Shown here: positions 58,681 to 64,000 of the stretch, in pieces
Layout of the letters: each line of letters starts with the position of its first letter
How positions within the stretch are numbered: position 1 is the first letter of the stretch
Source of the DNA: Trichormus sp. M33_DOE_039
Lineage (GTDB): Bacteria > Cyanobacteriota > Cyanobacteriia > Cyanobacteriales > Nostocaceae
Reading direction: 5' to 3'
Assembly (NCBI GenBank): GCA_015296085.1
Contig: DVDT01000112.1
Coordinates: forward strand, 1-64,000
Length of the DNA: 64,000 nucleotides
Position numbers and translations under genes: made by a program
Notes under the pieces: model-generated
What the model saw: only the letters and a program-made list of their open reading frames with translations
The model's database searches: none
What the model was told of the DNA's origin: nothing

Positions 58681-60891
58681 TCAGCATCCTTCACAGTTGA
58701 TCTGCACTACACAATTTCTACCTTGTGCCTTTGCTTGATAGAGTCCTTGATCTGTGGTAGCAATTAAGGTGGCTGGGGATGATGCAGTGTGGGGGAAGAT
58801 AGTTGCCACACCAAGACTGAGAGTAATGAATTGATGGACAGGAGAATGGGAATGCGGCAGTTGTAAAGCACTGATATTGCTTTGAATCTCATGAGCCACA
58901 GCGATCGCTCCTTGAGCATCTGTATTGGGTAAAATAACGGCAAATTCTTCTCCACCATACCGAGCCACTAAATCAGCAGGGCGTTTCAATGCTTGTGAGA
59001 TGGCTGTAGCCACTCGTCTGAGGGCATCATCTCCGGCTATATGCCCATATGTATCGTTATAAAGCTTAAAACAGTCAACATCACACAAAATCAAAGATAA
59101 CGAGGCTTTTTCTTGTGCTAATCGCTGCCACTCGGCGTTGAGTGTGTCATCAAAGCAACGTCGATTTGCCACTTGCGTCAGACCATCCGAAGCGGCTAGA
59201 CGTTGTAATTCTTGGTTGGCTTGTTGTAATTTGTGGTAAAGTTCTGATTGCTGAATGGCGATCGCTGCCTGAGCTGCTACTTGGTTAAATAAGTTAATCT
59301 CCGATTGCTGCCATTGTCTAGTTTGACTACACTGGTGAGCGATTAATAATCCCCACAAACGCTCTTGCTGTAAGATCGGGACGATGAGATTTGCCTGGAT
59401 TTGTAAATTACGTAGCAAATCAACATGACAAGGTGATAGTCCAGCAGTTTCAATGTTTTCCATTGCTCTTGTATTCCCTTGTTGGTAATACGTTGCATGG
59501 GTGGATTGAAAGCAGCTATCCATGACATGAAAGCCCAAAATTGAATCGCATCCGGCTGTTAAGGATTCGACAGCAACAAACCCACTCCAGTTGTTAGTAA
59601 ACTGGTAAATGACTACTCGGTCTACCTTAAACAGTTGTCGCACTTCATCTGCTGTAGTTTGTAAGATATCTTGCAGTTCCAATGATTGTCGAATGCGTTG
59701 TGTAATCGCCGCAACAATGCGCTCTGAATCGCTTTGATGTGGAGCAGACGGCTCAACTGGCTCTAATGATGCCGATGTGACATTGAGGGAAATTTTCTCA
59801 AACAGCGGAGTTGTAGTGGTTGGTACGGGATGAGGCTGGGCAATTAAATAACCTTGAGCAAATGTTGCGCCTCTTTCCCTGAGCCAGTTCAATTCCTCAA
59901 TGCACTCAATTCCCTCCGCCACTGTCTGGATATTTAATTGTTGAGCAATCTCTAGAATTTTTTCGGTGATTGAGGCTTTATAAAGGTCTTGATGTACTTC
60001 TCGAATTAAGCCCATATCTAATTTGATAAAGTCTGGACGTAATTGATGCAGCAGGTTCAAACTAGAATAGCCTGAACCGAGATCATCAAGGGCAACTAAA
60101 AATCCCGCATCCCGATAGTATCGCAGGACTGCTTTGAGATGTTCTAAATCTTGAGGATTTTCTGACTCTACAACTTCAAACACAATCCGCTCATGGTCAA
60201 TACCTGCCTGATTAATAGCCTCTACCGTACTACGTAGGCAAAAAACAGGATCATAAAGTGCTGTTGGTGAAAAATTAATAAACAGGTGTCCACTTACTTG
60301 ATACTGGCTAAATTGAGTAATAGTATTCAGGCGAGCAATGTAGTCAAGTTGAGATAAAAGCCCAGATTCGGTTGCTGATTCCAGGATAGGGCTTGGTGCT
60401 ACTAAATTGCCTTCATTATCCAGCCCCCGCAACAGTGATTCATAACCATAAATCTCAGAGGTATTTTCAATAAAGACAATTGGTTGGAAGTGATTGGTAA
60501 ATCTTTCTTTGGACAGCATTTCCACCAGCCAATCTGACTGGCTGAACTTAATGAAGCGTTGCAATGATGTAATGTCACTAAAATCATGAAGTTGAGGTTG
60601 GATAGCACCGCGAATGAATAATACTTGCGTTTCTTTTAATTCTCTGGGTGCTAGGAGTTGAGACAGATTATGAGCAATTTCTGGAGCTTGTCCGGCTTGA
60701 CAATCTAAACTTAATCCCGGCCGCTCTTGCATCAATTCATACTGAAAAGCAAACTTTTGCAAGTAGGCGGTAACTTTTATGAGAGTATGAGGAATGGGAA
60801 ACCAGAGAAAGAGCCTGCCTGCTTCCCCAGTCTGGCAATGTTTTACATTGCGACAAGTACAAGTTTTGGAGATAGGACATTTTTGGCTCAT
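58681..60891 (-). CDS. EAL-GAF-GGDEF c-di-GMP signalling protein with N-terminal Cys cluster
   Basis: 736 aa. The N-terminus carries four Cys in 19 residues (CPISKTCTCRNVKHC), possibly a metal or redox site. The EAL domain (~130-375) has YGYESLLRG, NFSPT, EVVES, LDDLGSGYSS, KLDMGLI, EGIE and AQGYLIAQP, so most phosphodiesterase residues are kept, although EAL reads ESL. The GAF domain (~395-555: LQDILQTTADEVRQLFKVDRVVIYQF) is of the cyanobacterial phytochrome-like type but without a clear chromophore Cys. The GGDEF domain (~570-730) has ARYGGEEF and an I-site RPAD five residues upstream, so it should be an active, product-inhibited diguanylate cyclase. The domain order (EAL first) is unusual. 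Confidence 0.93.
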   Translation of the reverse strand: MSQKCPISKTCTCRNVKHCQTGEAGRLFLWFPIPHTLIKVTAYLQKFAFQYELMQERPGLSLDCQAGQAPEIAHNLSQLLAPRELKETQVLFIRGAIQPQLHDFSDITSLQRFIKFSQSDWLVEMLSKERFTNHFQPIVFIENTSEIYGYESLLRGLDNEGNLVAPSPILESATESGLLSQLDYIARLNTITQFSQYQVSGHLFINFSPTALYDPVFCLRSTVEAINQAGIDHERIVFEVVESENPQDLEHLKAVLRYYRDAGFLVALDDLGSGYSSLNLLHQLRPDFIKLDMGLIREVHQDLYKASITEKILEIAQQLNIQTVAEGIECIEELNWLRERGATFAQGYLIAQPHPVPTTTTPLFEKISLNVTSASLEPVEPSAPHQSDSERIVAAITQRIRQSLELQDILQTTADEVRQLFKVDRVVIYQFTNNWSGFVAVESLTAGCDSILGFHVMDSCFQSTHATYYQQGNTRAMENIETAGLSPCHVDLLRNLQIQANLIVPILQQERLWGLLIAHQCSQTRQWQQSEINLFNQVAAQAAIAIQQSELYHKLQQANQELQRLAASDGLTQVANRRCFDDTLNAEWQRLAQEKASLSLILCDVDCFKLYNDTYGHIAGDDALRRVATAISQALKRPADLVARYGGEEFAVILPNTDAQGAIAVAHEIQSNISALQLPHSHSPVHQFITLSLGVATIFPHTASSPATLIATTDQGLYQAKAQGRNCVVQINCEGC

Positions 60892-61031
60892 AGGTAATAC
60901 TTCACTCGATCCAATTTATTCTAGTGTTCCCACTATTTTGACTCTAAAGAATAAACTGTACTGCAAGTTGGATAAAGATTTGGTATGTATTTGTTGTGCT
61001 AATTTCTCGACAAGTTTACAGAGTCTGCTAA

Positions 61032-63341
61032 TTATACTGACAAAAACTTATCTGGTGTGATGGGTAAGTCACGGATACGTTTTCCTGTGGCGTGATAAAC
61101 TGCATTAGCGATCGCAGCTGCCACACCCACAATTGGTAATTCCCCCAAGCTTTTAGTTCCCAATAAGTTGATATGAGGATCGTGTTCCTCAATGAATTCC
61201 ACTTCCATGCTAGGTATATCTGCATGAGTGGGAATCAAGTAATCGGAAAGGTTTGCACCAATGACTTTACCGCTATGAATATCCATCACGGTTTTTTCCA
61301 TTAATGCCATGCCAATTCCCCAAGTTATACCGCCAATTACCTGACTGCGTGCTGTTTTGGTATTAAGAATACGTCCTGCACTGTAAACACCTACGCATTT
61401 CCTCACTTTCACTTCCCCTAACAATTCATCAACAGCTACCTCAACAAACACCGCGCCAAAGGAATGTTTGGCATATTGTTTACTTTCTGGGTTGGGTGCA
61501 GTAGCTTCAGTTATTTCTAAACTTTCTAATCCTTGACGCTGCAAAATCTCTGTGTAGCTGTCTCGCCGGGATGGTTCTGATGTTAAGAAGATTTGTCCTG
61601 AATCAACGCTGATATCTGCGATTTGACACCTATAAAGCGGCGAATGGGGATCTGTAATTGCCATTTGGATCAGCTTTTCCCGTGCAGCAGTAGCAGCTTG
61701 ATACACAGCTGGGGAAACGCTAGCCACAGTGATAGAGTTACCTGTAATTGGTGCTGCGGGAAGATTGCTGTCACCTAAACTAAATTGTACTGCCTGACTG
61801 GGTGTTGCTTGACCTCTCTTCCCTACTAGGGAAGGGGGAAAAGTCTTCCCAACTTTTTGCCTTTTAGGTGAGGGGTTTTCTATATCCTGTGAACTGTAAG
61901 ATAAGCCTAACGCCTCAGCCGCAACTTGAGTCATAACTGTGTAAGTACCCGTACCAATGTCTTGAGTTCCCGTTTGAACGCTGATTTCCCCAGTGGCAAA
62001 AATTTCTACTTTGACGGTTGCAGACATGGCATTGGTAGGAAATGTGGCACTGGCCATTCCCCAACCAATTAAGAAGTGACCATCCTGCATGGAACGGGGT
62101 GTAGGGTTGCGTTGTGACCACCCAAAAATCTCTGCTCCTTGTTGATAACATTGTTTGAGGGACTTGCTTGACCAAGGTAAGCCGGTTTGGGGATCGATAT
62201 CTGCATGATTGCGTAATCTGATGTCGATGGGATCAAGATTGAGAGCGTAGGCTAGTTCATCCATTGCCGATTCTAAAGCAAACATCCCTGGTGCTTCACC
62301 TGGCGCACGCATAAAGGTGGGTGTGCCTGCATTGATGCGCGCAAGACGGTATTTTACTTGTAGATGAGGACAGGCATACATCATGGTAGTAGCTGCACCT
62401 ACGGGTTCGACAAAGTCATCAAATATAGAAGTTAGGGATGTTCCGATGTGTTTGATGAGGGTTAGCTGGCCTTGTGTAGTTGCGCCTAGGGTAAGTTCTT
62501 GGTGAGTTTGGGATCTGTATCCGCAGTTAGTATACATTTGCGATCGCGTCAAGACAACTTTCACGGGACGCTGGATTTGACGAGCGGCGATCGCAGCTAG
62601 GATAGTATGGGAACGGAGTAAGGCTTTAGAGCCAAATCCCCCACCTAAATATTTGGAAATGACGCGGATGTTTTCTGGCGAAAGTTTCAGGACTCCAGCT
62701 AGGCGTTTCTGTGTGCCGGAAATACCTTGAGTGGTTTCATATATTGTTAAATGATCTCCCTCCCAAATGGCGATGGTGGCAGAAGTTTCCAAGGGATTGT
62801 GATGTTCTATTGGGGTGGTGTACACCTGTGCAATCATAATATCTGCTTGTGTTTGCCCTAGTTCAATATCGCCTCTGGTGATTTTGCCGGGCATAATGCC
62901 AAAAAAAATAGATTCTGGCTCAAATACTTCTGGTAATGCTTGCGGCATTGTCACCGTTGGTTGTGCTGACTCGTAGGTGATATTCACTAGAGATGCAGCG
63001 TATTCAGCTTGTTCTAAGGTTTCGGCAACGACAATACCCAAAGGTTGCCCATGATAGTAAATATTATCATCTTTCTCTGGTGGTTGATTGTTTGGGGTAG
63101 GAATGAAGGGAATGTTGATTAAATTGGGAGTTTGATCATAGGTGATTATATCTAATACTCCAGGGGCAGCTAAGGCTGGGTTGGTGTCGATGCTAATGAC
63201 TTTACCTTTGGCGATCGCGCTTTGAAATATCGCTCCATAGGTTAATTTTTCTATGGGAAAGTCGGATGTATATTGGGCTTTCCCAGTTACTTTTAAATTG
63301 CCATCTATCCGATTTAGAGGTTTACCAATAATTTTATTCAT
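61032..63341 (-). CDS. Xanthine dehydrogenase/aldehyde oxidase family, molybdopterin-binding subunit
   Basis: ATG 63341 (MNKIIGKPLNRIDGNLKVTGKAQYTSDF) fits the family; a GTG at 63377 would add 12 residues. About 769 aa. Mo-cofactor motifs: KYLGGGFGSK, MRAPGEAPGMFALESAMDELAYALNLDP, GTQDIGTGTYTVMTQVAAEALGL, and the C-terminal SLGELPIVGVAAAIANAV with the conserved Glu. Closest in layout to YagR/XdhA-type subunits that pair with separate FAD and 2Fe-2S subunits; the FAD subunit gene lies upstream. It oxidises aldehydes or N-heterocycles; substrate unknown. A repeat element (61811-61884) is read through in frame. Confidence 0.93.
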   Translation of the reverse strand: MNKIIGKPLNRIDGNLKVTGKAQYTSDFPIEKLTYGAIFQSAIAKGKVISIDTNPALAAPGVLDIITYDQTPNLINIPFIPTPNNQPPEKDDNIYYHGQPLGIVVAETLEQAEYAASLVNITYESAQPTVTMPQALPEVFEPESIFFGIMPGKITRGDIELGQTQADIMIAQVYTTPIEHHNPLETSATIAIWEGDHLTIYETTQGISGTQKRLAGVLKLSPENIRVISKYLGGGFGSKALLRSHTILAAIAARQIQRPVKVVLTRSQMYTNCGYRSQTHQELTLGATTQGQLTLIKHIGTSLTSIFDDFVEPVGAATTMMYACPHLQVKYRLARINAGTPTFMRAPGEAPGMFALESAMDELAYALNLDPIDIRLRNHADIDPQTGLPWSSKSLKQCYQQGAEIFGWSQRNPTPRSMQDGHFLIGWGMASATFPTNAMSATVKVEIFATGEISVQTGTQDIGTGTYTVMTQVAAEALGLSYSSQDIENPSPKRQKVGKTFPPSLVGKRGQATPSQAVQFSLGDSNLPAAPITGNSITVASVSPAVYQAATAAREKLIQMAITDPHSPLYRCQIADISVDSGQIFLTSEPSRRDSYTEILQRQGLESLEITEATAPNPESKQYAKHSFGAVFVEVAVDELLGEVKVRKCVGVYSAGRILNTKTARSQVIGGITWGIGMALMEKTVMDIHSGKVIGANLSDYLIPTHADIPSMEVEFIEEHDPHINLLGTKSLGELPIVGVAAAIANAVYHATGKRIRDLPITPDKFLSV
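61811..61884. repeat. GGGAAGGGGG-type palindromic repeat inside Mo-hydroxylase gene
   Basis: CTTCCCTACTAGGGAAGGGGG (61818-61838 region) plus flanking GTCTTCCC... It is translated on the minus strand around TFPPSLVGKRGQATPSQ in a loop of the Mo subunit. Same family as 10519-10558. Confidence 0.75.
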
Positions 63342-63433
63342 ATCTTTTCGCTGATATTGGGGATGAATTTGGCTCACGCATACCGCTGTAGACGCATACT
63401 ACAAGAGCGGCAAAGGTTTCAAGAATACGAAGT

Positions 63434-64000
63434 TTAATGTTCACTAAGTGCGCGGATTAAGAGGCGTTTTGTTAATTCAATTTTGAATTCATTGTGTTGT
63501 TGTGGTTTAGCTGCATTGATGGCTAATTCTGCTGCGGTTGTGAATGTATCTGTATTGAGGGGTTTATTTTGCAAAAAGTCTTCAACTTCCCGCACACGCC
63601 AAGGTTTAGTTGCGACCCCACCCAAAGCTATTCTTACTGTTTTAATTGTGTCGTCTTCTGTATCTAAAGTCATAGCTACAGATGCTAAAGCAAATTCATA
63701 AGCTGCTCTGTTTCTGACTTTTAAATATTGGGATTTTTCACTAAAATTCTGATGGGGAATTTCCACTGAAACAATTAATTCTCCAGGCTGTAACAGTGTT
63801 TCTTGATGAGGTGTTTCTCCAGGTAAGAGATAAAAATCATGAATGGAAACTCGGCGGTTTTGTTCTGTGCTTTGAATACAAATTACAGCATCTAATGCCG
63901 TTAAAGCTACCGCTAAATCGGAGGGATGAACGGCAATACAATGTTCACTTGTGCCGAAAATGGCGTGCATTCGGTTGTAACCATTAATTGCAGAGCAACC
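63434..64000 (-). CDS. Xanthine dehydrogenase/aldehyde oxidase family, FAD-binding subunit (partial)
   Basis: The gene runs off the right edge; the visible 188 residues are its C-terminal part. GCSAINGYNRMHAIFGTSEHCIAVHPSDLAVALTALDA is the FAD-subunit signature of YagS-type proteins. It is followed by the CO_deh_flav_C domain (YLKVRNRAAYEFALASVAMTLD, VRIALGGVATKPWRVREVEDFL). It passes electrons from the Mo subunit through FAD to an acceptor. Same strand as, and 92 bp upstream of, the Mo subunit start; the 2Fe-2S subunit is expected beyond the window. Confidence 0.92.
   Translation of the reverse strand, partial: GCSAINGYNRMHAIFGTSEHCIAVHPSDLAVALTALDAVICIQSTEQNRRVSIHDFYLLPGETPHQETLLQPGELIVSVEIPHQNFSEKSQYLKVRNRAAYEFALASVAMTLDTEDDTIKTVRIALGGVATKPWRVREVEDFLQNKPLNTDTFTTAAELAINAAKPQQHNEFKIELTKRLLIRALSEH

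Overview
The window looks like chromosome from a filamentous, Nostoc/Anabaena-type cyanobacterium. The HIP1 octamer GCGATCGC is scattered throughout. Short palindromic and 7-8 nt tandem repeats typical of Nostocales occur between and inside genes. Several products (DevB/DevC-like exporter parts, DHS-like homospermidine synthase, sensor kinase tandem) are of cyanobacterial type. All assignments were made by eye from sequence; no database search was run.

Left (1-22.3 kb): the 3' part of a modular PKS/NRPS cluster, all on +. Three PKS polypeptides (AT-KR-ACP with its KS off the edge; KS-AT-DH-KR-ACP; KS-AT-DH-KR-ACP) feed a final NRPS (docking, Cy-like condensation, Cys-type adenylation, PCP, thioesterase). 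An ICMT-type methyltransferase and DevB/DevC-like exporter subunits follow. The predicted end of the product is a dienoyl chain joined to cysteine (thioester-released, possibly cyclised, possibly methyl-esterified). Several repeat elements have been absorbed in frame into these genes.

22.4-32.8 kb: small regulatory/enzymatic genes (SRPBCC, YdhR-like, TetR), mltA, rsgA, two consecutive sensor kinases and a carotenoid-desaturase-like flavoprotein.

33.1-38.2 kb: the most unusual part. Five small RNAs (A-E) share one architecture: a GC-rich outer stem, a conserved internal loop (5' CCCRA-type, 3' AACTT), an inner stem ending in AGC, then a TACATAC motif. This resembles Y RNAs. They alternate with genes for a small beta-grasp-like protein, an uncharacterised basic protein, a complete ribosomal L7/L12 paralogue and a Ro60-like (alpha-repeat plus vWA) protein. 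Their loops carry mimics of functional parts of the translation machinery. RNA C holds a near-complete tRNA fold. RNA A holds a 23S helix 69-71 sequence. RNA E holds both the sarcin-ricin loop and the L11/GTPase-associated region of 23S rRNA, with the key adenines kept. I read this as a candidate Ro-type RNP system that presents pieces of the ribosome's factor-binding centre. A PIN-type toxin-antitoxin pair, two membrane proteins, a 277-aa unknown and a ThiF/E1-like enzyme lie beside it.

40.7-42.4 kb: aroF (DAHP synthase) with a long leader: a promoter, a pair of mutually exclusive hairpins, a 20-codon leader peptide with seven aromatic residues in an eight-residue core, and a textbook terminator/antiterminator. 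It looks like ribosome-mediated attenuation by aromatic amino acids.

42.4-64 kb: housekeeping and accessory genes: J-domain/pentapeptide protein, epimerase-like SDR, hydrolase, DHS-like speY, aroE, methyltransferases, trhO, tRNA-Ala(UGC), acyltransferase, nitroreductase, sulfonate-binding lipoprotein, aldo/keto reductase, EAL-GAF-GGDEF protein, and the Mo-hydroxylase operon cut by the right edge.
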